A program made the position numbers and the translations under genes. The notes under the pieces are model-generated. The model was not told the DNA's origin and did no database searches. It saw only the letters and a list, made by a program, of their open reading frames with translations. 41,931 nucleotides of DNA, taken from assembly GCA_903906635.1 (NCBI GenBank), contig CAIVLE010000014.1:1-41931 (forward strand), read 5' to 3'. This DNA comes from an uncultured Burkholderiales bacterium (GTDB lineage: Bacteria > Pseudomonadota > Gammaproteobacteria > Burkholderiales > Burkholderiaceae_C). Below are positions 1 to 9,921 of this stretch, one piece after another; the stretch's first letter is position 1; every line of letters begins with the position of its first letter.

Positions 1-1
1 G

Positions 2-985
2 AGTTGCGTGATGCCGGCCTACAACGAGGGTGAAAACTTGGGCACTTTGGTGCCGCAGGTGCTCTCAGCGCTGCAAGGGCTGAGCTCTCAGGTGGAGGTG
101 GTGCTCATCAACGACGGCAGCCGCGACCACACCGCGCAGGTGATTCAAGCCCTGTGTGCGGCCCACCCTCAGGTCGTGGGCATCAACCTGTCACGCAACT
201 TTGGCAAGGAAGCCGCGTTGATGGCTGGCGTGGATGCCGCACGCGGTGAGGTGGTGGTGCTGATGGACTCCGACGGCCAGCACCCGGTGTCGCTGGTGTC
301 GGACATGTTGCAGCGCTGGCGCGAAGGCTCGGACGTGGTGTACGCCATACGCCGCACGCGCGATGACCAATCGGCCTTGCACGCAGGGCTAACGGACATG
401 TTCTACAAGCTCATCAACATGGGCAACCGGGTGAAGATTCCACCTCATGCCGGGGACTTTCGCTTGATGGACCGCCAGGTGGTGGACGCGCTCAAAGCGC
501 TGCCTGAGCGCAACCGTTTCATGAAAGGCTTGTACGCCTGGGTGGGCTTTGCCAGCACGGCGATTGACTACGAGCCGCTGCCACGCGTTGCGGGCGAAAG
601 CAGTTTTGGCTTGCGGGGCTCGTTTGCGCTGGCCCTGACCGGGGTGCTGGCGTTTTCAATTGCCCCCCTGCGCGCATTGACTCTGGTGGGCTTGCTCCTG
701 GCGACCCTGGCCATGGGCTATGGCGCCTGGGTGGTGGCGGAATACTTTTTCTGGGGCATCAATGTGCCCGGCTATGCCACCTTGGTGGTGGGACTGATGT
801 TTTTCAGCGGCATCCAACTGCTGTCCATTGGCGTGCTGGCCGAGTACGTGGGTCGCATCTACGAAGAGGTCAAGCAACGCCCGATGTACTTGGTGCAACA
901 ACGCTGGGGCGCAGGCTTGGCATTGACCTCGCCCAAAACAGTTGTCCCGCCCGATCTGCCGGTCGACGAAGAAGTGGCGGTGTAA
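2..985 (+). CDS. GT2 family glycosyltransferase (ArnC/GtrB/DPM1-like polyprenyl-phosphate glycosyltransferase), 5' end probably outside window
   Basis: VMPAYNEGEN, NDGSRDHT and LMDSDGQHP motifs, plus C-terminal paired TM segments and EYVGRIYEEVKQRP. The frame is open to the window edge (..SCVMPAYNE), so the true start is likely upstream. Confidence 0.9.
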   Translation, partial: SCVMPAYNEGENLGTLVPQVLSALQGLSSQVEVVLINDGSRDHTAQVIQALCAAHPQVVGINLSRNFGKEAALMAGVDAARGEVVVLMDSDGQHPVSLVSDMLQRWREGSDVVYAIRRTRDDQSALHAGLTDMFYKLINMGNRVKIPPHAGDFRLMDRQVVDALKALPERNRFMKGLYAWVGFASTAIDYEPLPRVAGESSFGLRGSFALALTGVLAFSIAPLRALTLVGLLLATLAMGYGAWVVAEYFFWGINVPGYATLVVGLMFFSGIQLLSIGVLAEYVGRIYEEVKQRPMYLVQQRWGAGLALTSPKTVVPPDLPVDEEVAV

Positions 986-992
986 CCCCCTT

Positions 993-1373
993 ATGAGCAA
1001 CTGGCGCACGGGCTTGTGGTTTGTGCTGGTGGGCGCCGGCGCGGCCTTCACACACTTGGCCGTGTTCACTCTGGCCGAACCCCATCTGTGGCCTGAAATG
1101 GCCAATGCCGTGGGCTTTGTGGTGGCCTTCGGCGTGAGCTTTGCCGGTCACCGCTGGTTGAGTTTTCAAGATGCAGGCACCTCGCTGTGGCAAAGTTTTC
1201 GCCGTTTTAGCGTCACCGCACTGGCAGGCTTTGCGGCCAATGAACTGATCTTTGTGGTGTTGCTGCGCGGCTTGGGGCTGCCGTCGTTTTTAGCGCTGTT
1301 CTTGGCGCTGGTCCTGGCATCGGCCCAAACCTTTGTGCTCAGCCGCTTGTGGGCTTTTCGTCGCGGCACTTGA
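993..1373 (+). CDS. GtrA family small membrane protein (putative flippase)
   Basis: About 126 aa, four hydrophobic segments, GtrA-like pattern (FVLVGAGAAFTHLAVF...FGVSFAGHRWLSF...LSRLWAFRR); directly downstream of the GT2 gene. Confidence 0.85.
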   Translation: MSNWRTGLWFVLVGAGAAFTHLAVFTLAEPHLWPEMANAVGFVVAFGVSFAGHRWLSFQDAGTSLWQSFRRFSVTALAGFAANELIFVVLLRGLGLPSFLALFLALVLASAQTFVLSRLWAFRRGT

Positions 1374-2993
1374 TGCGCCTGCCGTGCTGCGGTACAGCGA
1401 CCACACCTGCCCCCCCAATACCAAGTCAAAGCCAGCGTGACTTTGTAAATTCAAATGGGCCGAGCCGTTGGGTGCGAGCACCCAGGCCCCCTCTTGCTGC
1501 TGCAAAGTCTCCAAGCGACTCAGAGGCTGCAGCACGCGCGCGGCTTGGGCATCAAAGTTTGCGCCTTCAAACAACTCACGCCGCCAGTTGTCACCGGCCG
1601 TGCGACGCAAGGTGTCCCAGTCTTGCAGCACTTCGACAGGGTGCTGGAGTTGCGCGTAAAACGGCAAGTCATACGGATAGTCGTCCAACACCGCCACCAC
1701 ATCGGTTGACGCGATGAGGCAACCCAGCGCTGCGGCGACATCGGCGCTGCTGCGCTTGTGGGTATAGCGAGCGGCCACGAAGTTGGCCCCCAGGGCCACA
1801 GCCAGCGCCAGCGCTACCAGCACAGCAAAAACACGCCGCCCCCATGCACGTCTGGCCCAATGCTGCTGCCACCAGACTGCCGCCAACACCGCCAACGGTG
1901 GGATCACCGGTAAGGCATACCCAATCAATTTGGAGTTGGGGATGGAGAAAAACACCAAGATGGCCAGCACCCAGATCCAGCACAACGAAATCCAAGGGCC
2001 TTGGGTCAAAGCCCCGGGGCTCAGCGCTTGCCCAGAAGGTGTGCTCAAGAGCTTCGCCTGGGGGTGCAACTTGTCGCGCGCATACGCTTGCAGGCGCTGC
2101 CAACCATCAGCCCCTGCAAAGAACACCCAAGGGAACAACAACACCACCACCGCCACGCCATAAAACCACCAGGGGTGAGCATTGTTGAACGTGGTGGCGG
2201 TGTAACGGCCAAATTGGTGGGTGCCAAACATGTAAGCCAGCATGTCAGGGTGCGCCTGCGCGGCCAACACAAACCAAGGCAGCGCCACAGCCACAAACAA
2301 CAACACACCACTGACCCAGGGCAACGCCCAAACTTTGCGCCACTGCCAGGTCCACACCACCCACAAGGTCAGCACAAAGCCGGGCAGCAGCAAGCCAATC
2401 AAGCCCTTGCTCAACACACCCAACGCACACGCGACAAACCCTGCACGCGCCCAAGCGGCATGCACGCCCTCAGGATGCAACAAGGCGCGGGCAAAACACC
2501 AAATGGCCACGCCCATCCAAGTCGCCACCATCATGTCGTGGTTGACATACTGACCGCCCACCAAAAAGGCCAAGCTGCTGCCCAACATCCAGGCCGCTCG
2601 ACGAGCGGTGACGGCATTTGCGAAGTGGCGCACACAGTGCCACATCAAGCCCCACATCAGACAGGCATGCAGGGCCACCACCGAGCGCGCCGCCCAAGGC
2701 GTTGCGCCAAACACCTGCATCGACATGGCCTCGAGCCAATAAAGCAAGGGGGGCTTGTGGAAAAAGGGCACGCCGTCCAAACGTGGCGTCAACCAGTCAC
2801 CGCTCACCCACATCCAGCGACCCACGTCTGCGTAACGCCCCTCGTCAGGCAACGCCAAGGGGCGCAAGGCCGCCAAGATCAACAACAAAGCGGGCAATAG
2901 CCATAAAGCCCAGCGAGCGGCTAGCGAACGTTTGGGCGCGGGCTCACCCGGTGTAACTGTGGGATCCATGGCGTGATTCAAGTTCGTTTCCAA
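1290..2993 (-). CDS. ArnT/PMT-like glycosyltransferase (GT-C fold, undecaprenyl-phosphate sugar transferase)
   Basis: Multi-TM protein with LPDEGRYADVGRWMWVSGDWLTPRLDGVPFFHKPPLLYWLEA, typical of ArnT-like enzymes. Start may be the internal Met at 2969. Confidence 0.88.
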   Translation of the reverse strand: METNLNHAMDPTVTPGEPAPKRSLAARWALWLLPALLLILAALRPLALPDEGRYADVGRWMWVSGDWLTPRLDGVPFFHKPPLLYWLEAMSMQVFGATPWAARSVVALHACLMWGLMWHCVRHFANAVTARRAAWMLGSSLAFLVGGQYVNHDMMVATWMGVAIWCFARALLHPEGVHAAWARAGFVACALGVLSKGLIGLLLPGFVLTLWVVWTWQWRKVWALPWVSGVLLFVAVALPWFVLAAQAHPDMLAYMFGTHQFGRYTATTFNNAHPWWFYGVAVVVLLFPWVFFAGADGWQRLQAYARDKLHPQAKLLSTPSGQALSPGALTQGPWISLCWIWVLAILVFFSIPNSKLIGYALPVIPPLAVLAAVWWQQHWARRAWGRRVFAVLVALALAVALGANFVAARYTHKRSSADVAAALGCLIASTDVVAVLDDYPYDLPFYAQLQHPVEVLQDWDTLRRTAGDNWRRELFEGANFDAQAARVLQPLSRLETLQQQEGAWVLAPNGSAHLNLQSHAGFDLVLGGQVWSLYRSTAGASSAATKSPQAAEHKGLGRCQDQRQEQR

Positions 2994-3814
2994 GGTTCGC
3001 TGCCGCGCACCAAGCGCACGCCCGCATCGCGCAGGTCTTGCACAAAGTCGTGGCTGGCCAAATACGCAAATTCGCGGGCACGGGCAGGGCCAATCTCGTC
3101 ATCGGCTGCAGCCGACGAGGCCGGATGGCACATGATGAGCGCAGCTTGATCGGCCACTGGCACATCCAGCAACCAGCGCTGCATGCGCTGGCGGTAATCG
3201 TTGAGGTTACCGTCAAAGCCATACGCGCCCAATAAAGGTGCCACGCAAGGCCAATCGTGTTGTTGCGCCCAAGCCTGCAAAGCATGCGCGCCCATGGCGG
3301 TGATGACTTGCGCTTTCAAACCCACCTGCGCGACACGCGAGACACGTAACCAAGGCCTGGGTTGTTGAGCGCCATAGCGTCGCAACAACACGTCACACAA
3401 CGCCTCACGCAAACCAGCAAATTGCTGCACATGCTGGTGACCGTCCACATGGTCAGGCGGGGCATGCCAATGCATCTCAAAGGCATCGAACTGGCGTTGT
3501 ATTGCATCGCGCACATCGGCACCCCGAAAGCCGCCAGACCACGAGCGCCACATCACCCCACCCAAGCTGCGGCCAAAGCCCGCATGCTGCGCAAAGGTGC
3601 TGGTCCAGTCCAAATGCAATCCCACATCGACGCGCTCACGCACCTCCCGCAAAGCCGGCGCGTCTTGGCCCCATCGCGGCGACAAGGCCATGACACTGGT
3701 GGCGCTCAGGCGCCCCAACACACTCAGTGCCACGATGCCCTGGGACGTGGGGGCGTTGACCGCATAGTCATCAGCGCACACCACCACGGATTTGATCCAG
3801 GCCGATGCCGTCAT
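2978..3814 (-). CDS. ChbG/HpnK (YdjC) family carbohydrate deacetylase
   Basis: CADDYAVNAPTSQGI N-terminal metal-site motif and DHVDGHQHVQQF motif. Confidence 0.88.
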   Translation of the reverse strand: MTASAWIKSVVVCADDYAVNAPTSQGIVALSVLGRLSATSVMALSPRWGQDAPALREVRERVDVGLHLDWTSTFAQHAGFGRSLGGVMWRSWSGGFRGADVRDAIQRQFDAFEMHWHAPPDHVDGHQHVQQFAGLREALCDVLLRRYGAQQPRPWLRVSRVAQVGLKAQVITAMGAHALQAWAQQHDWPCVAPLLGAYGFDGNLNDYRQRMQRWLLDVPVADQAALIMCHPASSAAADDEIGPARAREFAYLASHDFVQDLRDAGVRLVRGSEPWKRT

Positions 3815-4737
3815 GCCTCCCCCCCCCAGTAATTGGCTTGGGCATAGCGGTCTTTGATGAAGTCAATCCACAAACGCAAACGCAAGGGCAAGTGTTTGCG
3901 CTGCGAGAACACGGCGTAAATGCCATTGGCCGGGGCCGCAAATGCGTCCAAAACGGACACCAACTGCCCACTGCTGATTTGCGCCGCCACCTCCCAAGTG
4001 CTGCGCCAAGCGATGCCGTGTCCACCCAAGCACCAGTCGTGCAGCACCTGGCCATCCGAGCAGTCCATACGCCCTGCTGGGCGGAGATGGATGACCTCGT
4101 GCGCGCCCGCTGCCGTGGGCACACGAAACGCCCAGCCTTTGGTTTGTGAGGCGTCACTCGACAGCGTCAAGCACCGCAAACGCATCAAGTCGTTGGGGGT
4201 TTGGGGTGTGCCATGGCGTTTTAAAAATTCAGGGGTGGCCACGCACAAGCGACGGTTATCGGCCAAGCGCACGCTGACCAAAGAAGAGTCTGGCAAATCG
4301 CCCACGCGCACCGCGCAGTCCAAGCCCTCGGCGGCTAAATCCACCACCCGGTCGCTCAGGTTGAGCGACACCGTGACCTCTGGATGGGCGCTGCAAAACT
4401 GGGGCACCAGCGGGGCCACATGGCGTCTGCCAAATCCTGCCGGGGCGGTGATACGCAGGTGTCCACTGGCTTGGAGACCCCCGGCGCTCACGCTGGCCTC
4501 GGCATTGGCCACATCGGCCAACAGGCGTTGGCAGTCTTCCAGAAAAGCCGTGCCCTCGTGGGTGAGAGAAATGCGACGGGTGGTACGGACCAACAACTTG
4601 ACGCCCAAATGCGACTCGAGCCCGTCCAGCCGCCGTCCGATGATGGCAGGGGCTACGCCCTCGGCGTGCGCTGCCGCGGTCAGACTGCCCTTTTGCGCCA
4701 CCGACACAAAGGACTCAAAGGCTTTGAGTTTGTCCAT
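3811..4737 (-). CDS. LysR family transcriptional regulator
   Basis: MDKLKAFESFVSVAQKGSLTAAAHAEGVAPAIIGRRLDGLESHLGVKLLVRTTRR HTH, with substrate-binding domain; the stop overlaps the next start as ATGA. Confidence 0.92.
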   Translation of the reverse strand: MDKLKAFESFVSVAQKGSLTAAAHAEGVAPAIIGRRLDGLESHLGVKLLVRTTRRISLTHEGTAFLEDCQRLLADVANAEASVSAGGLQASGHLRITAPAGFGRRHVAPLVPQFCSAHPEVTVSLNLSDRVVDLAAEGLDCAVRVGDLPDSSLVSVRLADNRRLCVATPEFLKRHGTPQTPNDLMRLRCLTLSSDASQTKGWAFRVPTAAGAHEVIHLRPAGRMDCSDGQVLHDWCLGGHGIAWRSTWEVAAQISSGQLVSVLDAFAAPANGIYAVFSQRKHLPLRLRLWIDFIKDRYAQANYWGGEA

Positions 4738-4779
4738 GTCACGGATTATCCACGGGGGTGCCTCACCTAAACTTGGCAC

Positions 4780-5808
4780 ATGCAACACACTCCTATGGCC
4801 CGCTCAAACTCCTGGATGGCCCGCATCGGTGCCCCACTCGAACATCTATTTCCGGCATGGTTTGCGCTGGTGATGGGCTGGACTGGGCTGGCGCAAGCGT
4901 GGCTGCGTGGGCGCGACTTGTTGGGCGACATGGCGTTGGGGCTGGCCTGGGTGGCCGGTGGTTTTGCGGTGCTGATTTTTTGCCTGTTGTGCTTGGCCAG
5001 TGTATGGCGCTTGAAACGGCACCTGCACGCGGTGATCAAAGACTTGCAGCACCCGATTCGTCATGCCTTCATGGCCACCTTCCCGGTGTCGGTGATTTTG
5101 TTGGCCGCCTTGGCCGCGGCCTTGTTTCAAGACACCAACGCCACCTTCGAATGGGCATTGGCTTGGTTTTGGTGTGCTGGCTCGCTGTTGGAGTTTGTGG
5201 CTACCGTGTGGGTCATCAGCCGGTGGCTGCGACCACACGCACAAGGTGGCCTGCAATGGCCCGCCCTCACGCCAGCGCTTTTCATTCCGGTGGTAGGCAA
5301 TGTGCTCGCACCCTTGGGCGGTGTGCCGTTGGGGTTTGAGTCTTGGGCCACGGCCCAGTTTGGCATTGGGTTGTTGTTGTGGCCGATTTTGCAAACCCTG
5401 CTGTTCGTGCGCTGGGCACAGGTGGGGCCCTTGCCTGCCAAACTCAGCCCCACCTTGTTCATCAGCGTGGCGCCGCCCTCGGCGGTAGGTTTGAGTTTGC
5501 TGCAACTCCAAGCGCCAGTCTTGGTGGTTTGGGCCGTGTGGGGCATGGCCTTGTTCTTTCTGGCTTTAACCTTGACTCAGCTCGGGCCCATGCGCGCTCA
5601 ACCGTTTGGCATGTCGTTTTGGGGCATGAGTTTTCCCTTAGCCGCCTTCAGTGCCTTGACGCTGCGCTTGGCCAACACCCCCGCAGGTGCTTGGCTGCAG
5701 TTGCCCGCCCTGGGCTTGCTGGCGCTGACGTCGTTGGTGATTTTGGGCTTGACCCTGGGCACTTGGCGCGGCCTGCGCCATGGCAGTTTGCTGGTGGCAG
5801 ACGCCTGA
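4780..5808 (+). CDS. TehA/SLAC1 (TDT) family membrane transporter
   Basis: Ten-TM-like hydrophobic protein; FPAWFALVMGWTGLAQAW N-terminus and overall TDT pattern. Confidence 0.72.
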   Translation: MQHTPMARSNSWMARIGAPLEHLFPAWFALVMGWTGLAQAWLRGRDLLGDMALGLAWVAGGFAVLIFCLLCLASVWRLKRHLHAVIKDLQHPIRHAFMATFPVSVILLAALAAALFQDTNATFEWALAWFWCAGSLLEFVATVWVISRWLRPHAQGGLQWPALTPALFIPVVGNVLAPLGGVPLGFESWATAQFGIGLLLWPILQTLLFVRWAQVGPLPAKLSPTLFISVAPPSAVGLSLLQLQAPVLVVWAVWGMALFFLALTLTQLGPMRAQPFGMSFWGMSFPLAAFSALTLRLANTPAGAWLQLPALGLLALTSLVILGLTLGTWRGLRHGSLLVADA

Positions 5809-5936
5809 TTACTGATGTATTTGTCAAGACTACCTCACACACTGCACGTGCAATAAGTGCCGCGCGATCCCCTAAGATCAGGTTTGATGCGCTTGATCCA
5901 AAATTTCCCCTTTGATTTATTTTGAGAGAACGACCC

Positions 5937-8156
5937 ATGAGCCAACACGCCACCCCACGCACACAGGTGCACAGCTTGCACGTTGCCAGCAACTTGCACC
6001 AGTTCATCAACAGCCAAGTCCTGCCTGGCACGGGCGTGAACGTCGAGAGTTTTTGGCGCGGGTTTGACGCCATCGTGCAAGACCTGGCCCCCAAGAACAT
6101 CGCTTTGCTGGCCGAACGTGACCGCCTACAAACCGAGCTCGATGCCTGGCACAGCAAGCACCCCGGCCCCATCAAAAACATGAAGGCCTACCGCGCCTTT
6201 CTAGAAAAAATTGGCTACCTGGTGCCCGTGCCTGCCAAAGTCAAAGCCACCACAAAAAACGTGGACGCCGAACTGGCCTTGCAAGCCGGCCCCCAGTTGG
6301 TGGTGCCCGTGCTGAACGCGCGCTACGCTCTGAACGCGGCCAACGCGCGTTGGGGCTCTCTGTACGATGCCCTGTATGGCACTGACGCCATCTCTGAGGC
6401 CAACGGCGCAGAAAAAGGCAAGGGCTATAACCCCGTGCGTGGCGCCAAAGTCATTGAGTACGCACGCCATGTGTTGGACCGCACCGCGCCCTTGAAGAGT
6501 GGCTCGCACATCGACTCCAGCGGCTACGCTGTGGTGAATGGCACGTTGGTGGTGTCACTGAAAAACGGCAAGACCACTTCGCTGGCCAAAGCTGCGCAAT
6601 TGGTCGGCTACCAAGGTGATGCTGCGGCACCGTCTTCTGTGCTGTTGCAGCACAACGGCTTGCACCTGGACTTGCAAATCAACCGCAATACCGCCATCGG
6701 CGCGAGCGACGCCGCAGGCGTGAGCGACTTGGTGGTGGAAGCCGCTTTGTCCACCATCCTCGATCTAGAAGACTCAGTGGCGGTAGTGGACGCGCACGAC
6801 AAAGTCCTGGCCTACAGCAACTGGTTGGGCATTGTCAAAGGCACGCTGACCGAAGCCGTGGAGAAAAACGGCAAAACCTTCACCCGTGGTCTCAATGCCG
6901 ACCGCGTCTACAAAGGCCTCAAGGGCGAACCCGTCACGCTTCATGGCCGCTCGCTGCTGTTCTTGCGCAACGTGGGTCACCTGATGACCAATCCCGCCAT
7001 TCTCTACACCGGTCAAGACGGTCAAGTGCACGAGATTCCCGAGGGCATCTTGGACGCTGTGGTCACCACCGCCATCGCGTTACATGACCTGCAAGGCCAC
7101 GGTGCCAAGGGCATTCGCAACTCGCGCACCGGCTCGGTCTATATCGTCAAACCCAAAATGCACGGCCCCGCAGAAGTGGCCTTTGCTGCCGAACTATTTG
7201 GTCGCGTGGAAAAGGTCTTGGGCTTGGCCGACAGCACCGTCAAGCTGGGCATCATGGACGAAGAGCGTCGCACCAGCGTCAACCTGAAAGCCTGTATCGC
7301 TGCTGCGGCCAGTCGCGTGGCTTTCATCAACACCGGCTTTTTGGATCGCACCGGCGACGAGATGCACACCGCCATGTTGGCCGGCCCCATGCTTCGTAAG
7401 GGCGACATGAAGACCACCCCGTGGATTCAGGCCTATGAGAAGAACAACGTGCTGGTGGGCTTGTCATGCGGCTTGCGCGGCAAGGCACAAATCGGCAAAG
7501 GCATGTGGGCCATGCCCGACTTGATGGCCGCCATGCTGCAACAAAAAATTGCCCACCCCAAAGCTGGTGCCAACACCGCTTGGGTGCCCAGCCCCACCGC
7601 AGCCGTGCTGCATGCCATGCACTACCACCAAGTCAAGGTCAGCGATGTGCAAAAAGAGATGGAAAAGATCGACGCCGACGCTCAACGCGACTCCTTGCTC
7701 AACGACTTGCTGCAAGTACCCGTGGTGGCCAAGCCCAAGTGGAAAGACGCCGAGAAACAAGAAGAGCTCGACAACAACGCCCAAGGCATCTTGGGCTATG
7801 TGGTGCGCTGGATTGACCAAGGCGTGGGCTGCTCCAAAGTGCCCGACATCCACAACGTGGGCCTGATGGAAGACCGCGCCACGTTGCGCATCTCCAGCCA
7901 GCACATGGCCAACTGGTTGCACCACGGCGTGGTGACCAAGGCCCAAGTGAACGCCACCTTCAAGCGCATGGCCAAGGTGGTGGACAAACAAAACAAAGGC
8001 GACCCGCTGTACAAAAATATGGCTGGCAACTTTGCCACCTCTGCGGCTTACCAAGCTGCCGTGGACTTGGTGTTCAAAGGCAAAGAACAACCCAGTGGCT
8101 ACACCGAACCCTTGCTGCATGCTTGGCGTTTGAAGGTGAAGGCAGGGACCGCTTAA
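5937..8156 (+). CDS. glcB: malate synthase G
   Basis: About 740 aa; [68 protein letters not shown]-terminal [10 protein letters not shown]. Confidence 0.97.
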   Translation: MSQHATPRTQVHSLHVASNLHQFINSQVLPGTGVNVESFWRGFDAIVQDLAPKNIALLAERDRLQTELDAWHSKHPGPIKNMKAYRAFLEKIGYLVPVPAKVKATTKNVDAELALQAGPQLVVPVLNARYALNAANARWGSLYDALYGTDAISEANGAEKGKGYNPVRGAKVIEYARHVLDRTAPLKSGSHIDSSGYAVVNGTLVVSLKNGKTTSLAKAAQLVGYQGDAAAPSSVLLQHNGLHLDLQINRNTAIGASDAAGVSDLVVEAALSTILDLEDSVAVVDAHDKVLAYSNWLGIVKGTLTEAVEKNGKTFTRGLNADRVYKGLKGEPVTLHGRSLLFLRNVGHLMTNPAILYTGQDGQVHEIPEGILDAVVTTAIALHDLQGHGAKGIRNSRTGSVYIVKPKMHGPAEVAFAAELFGRVEKVLGLADSTVKLGIMDEERRTSVNLKACIAAAASRVAFINTGFLDRTGDEMHTAMLAGPMLRKGDMKTTPWIQAYEKNNVLVGLSCGLRGKAQIGKGMWAMPDLMAAMLQQKIAHPKAGANTAWVPSPTAAVLHAMHYHQVKVSDVQKEMEKIDADAQRDSLLNDLLQVPVVAKPKWKDAEKQEELDNNAQGILGYVVRWIDQGVGCSKVPDIHNVGLMEDRATLRISSQHMANWLHHGVVTKAQVNATFKRMAKVVDKQNKGDPLYKNMAGNFATSAAYQAAVDLVFKGKEQPSGYTEPLLHAWRLKVKAGTA

Positions 8157-8180
8157 CGGCAGCTGCACCACGGCACCCAA

Positions 8181-8210
8181 CAAACGGCACCTGCGGGTGC
8201 CGTTTGTTTT
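8181..8210 (+). terminator. rho-independent terminator downstream of glcB
   Basis: Perfect 11-bp stem caaacggcacc/ggtgccgtttg (8181-8191 / 8196-8206), 4-nt loop, then TTTT. Confidence 0.85.
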
Positions 8211-8255
8211 GGGTCAAGTCACTATGATTGAGCTCTAACTCCTGAAGGAACACAC

Positions 8256-8651
8256 ATGTCCAACTCATACGCCCAAACACTGGTGCGCTTTGCACTGCGC
8301 ACCCTCGCCGGATTGGTGTTGACCGTGGTGGTACTGGCTGGGCTGTATCTGCTGTTCACCTACCACTTCACCTACTCGCGTGGCGAGAGCGTGGGCTATG
8401 TGCAAAAGCTCTCGTACAAGGGGTGGATCTGTAAAACTTGGGAGGGCGAGCAAGTACGTGCCCTGGCCACCATGCCAGCCATTCCAGAAAAGTTTGCCTT
8501 CACCGTGCGTGACAACCCAGTGGCGGACCAAATCAACAGCCACATTGGCCAAAAGGTGGTCATGGAGTACGAACAGCACAAGGGCCTGCCCGAGTGCATG
8601 GGTGAAACCCAATACTTTGTGGTGGCTGTGCGCCCTGCTCCCGGTGAGTGA
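8256..8651 (+). CDS. conserved hypothetical protein with N-terminal TM segment
   Basis: Good ORF with one N-terminal TM helix and an exported C-terminal domain; no family recognised with confidence. Confidence 0.7.
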   Translation: MSNSYAQTLVRFALRTLAGLVLTVVVLAGLYLLFTYHFTYSRGESVGYVQKLSYKGWICKTWEGEQVRALATMPAIPEKFAFTVRDNPVADQINSHIGQKVVMEYEQHKGLPECMGETQYFVVAVRPAPGE

Positions 8652-8676
8652 GCGCTCTCTTTAGAACCTGCTTGGA

Positions 8677-9876
8677 TCAAGATCTGGGCGGGATGGGGTA
8701 GACCAGTTGCTGCAAGTGGCGCACGCCCTTGTTGACTTGCACCCACCATTTGGAAAACGAGTCGCAGGGCTTGTCGAGATCACGAAACAACCTCGGCGCA
8801 GCGCGCTTGTGCCAAGTCACGGATGGCATCTCAGGCAGACGCAAGTGCGCCACCGTGTGCACCGCTTGCGCCTGTGCCAACACAGCCTCAAGCGTTGACT
8901 CGCTACCCCACCAGCGGTGCGCTGAGAGCGCGGCCATGCGCTCACCCACGAACTGCCAGCGTCGCTCGTCCCACGGGTGCGCCTGTGTGTGCTCAGCGCA
9001 CAAGGCAGCCACCACCACCACATCGGGGGGCAGATCGGCGGGCACATCGGCCAGCGCCCAAGGGTGAACCCACCACACCTGACGCCCCACCACCACCTCG
9101 GCCTGTGGCGCTGAAAAGCCCAGGCCTTGAGGCGGCGCATCCCAAAGGGCCGGCTCGTCTTGGCCTGCGTCGTTGCGGCCTCTGGCCTGTGTGACGGTGG
9201 CCAAGTTGTGAGCCAAGATCTCCAGCGTTTCGTACGTGGTGTCCAACAACGTGCCACGACTGTGCCAAGGCGCGGGTGCGAATTTTTCAACGTTGTCGGC
9301 ATTGAACAAATACGGCTTGCTGCTGCCCGTGCCAGCAACCCACTGCCAGCTGAGGTAGTTGCTGGCGATGTCGCCGTCGAGCAAGTGGCCGTACATCCAG
9401 TCGGCACCAACCCGCCAATGCACCTTGCGCAAATGCACCAAATAACTGGCCAGCCACATGCGTGCATGGTTGTGCAAATAACCGCTGGCGTACAGGGTTG
9501 ACACCGCTTGGTCGATCACTGGCACCTGGGTGCAGGCATAACGCACATCGTCGGGCAGCTGCTGTGAATAGGCCGACTCATGCAACACCCCTTCGTGCAA
9601 TGAAGCGGCCATGCCTGCCTCGCCTAGGTGCTTGTGCACATGCTGGTAGTACTCGCGCCAGCCCAACTCCATCATGAACTTGTGCTGCACGCCCAAACGG
9701 TGACGGTGGTACATGGTGCTGGCCACATCCAGAACGCTCAAAAATCCATGCGTCAAATAAGGCGACAAACGGCTCACCGCGCCATTCAAATCATTGCGTG
9801 AATAGGCGTAGTGTTTGGGCTCGACCAAGTTCAGCCGCTCAAGCGCTGCTTGGGGTGTTGGAGGAAATTCGTACAT
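8677..9876 (-). CDS. photolyase/cryptochrome-like FAD-binding protein, apparent permuted domain order
   Basis: N-terminal photolyase FAD domain (SRLSPYLTHGFLS, LHNHARMWLASYLVH, LLDGDIASNYLSWQWVAGTGSSKPYLFN). C-terminal segment VWWVHPWALADVPADLPPDVVVVAALCAEHTQAHPWDERRWQFVGERMAAL resembles a photolyase alpha/beta domain. Confidence 0.85.
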   Translation of the reverse strand: MYEFPPTPQAALERLNLVEPKHYAYSRNDLNGAVSRLSPYLTHGFLSVLDVASTMYHRHRLGVQHKFMMELGWREYYQHVHKHLGEAGMAASLHEGVLHESAYSQQLPDDVRYACTQVPVIDQAVSTLYASGYLHNHARMWLASYLVHLRKVHWRVGADWMYGHLLDGDIASNYLSWQWVAGTGSSKPYLFNADNVEKFAPAPWHSRGTLLDTTYETLEILAHNLATVTQARGRNDAGQDEPALWDAPPQGLGFSAPQAEVVVGRQVWWVHPWALADVPADLPPDVVVVAALCAEHTQAHPWDERRWQFVGERMAALSAHRWWGSESTLEAVLAQAQAVHTVAHLRLPEMPSVTWHKRAAPRLFRDLDKPCDSFSKWWVQVNKGVRHLQQLVYPIPPRS

Positions 9877-9921
9877 CACAAAGGAGTAATTGTGCCCGCT
9901 CTGCCTCGGTACACTTTGCGC

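Noticed and set aside
2001-2900. 299-aa + strand ORF
   Set aside because: Antisense to the ArnT-like gene; rich in His/Gln/Arg with no domain.
7464-8183. 239-aa minus-strand ORF
   Set aside because: Antisense shadow of malate synthase G.
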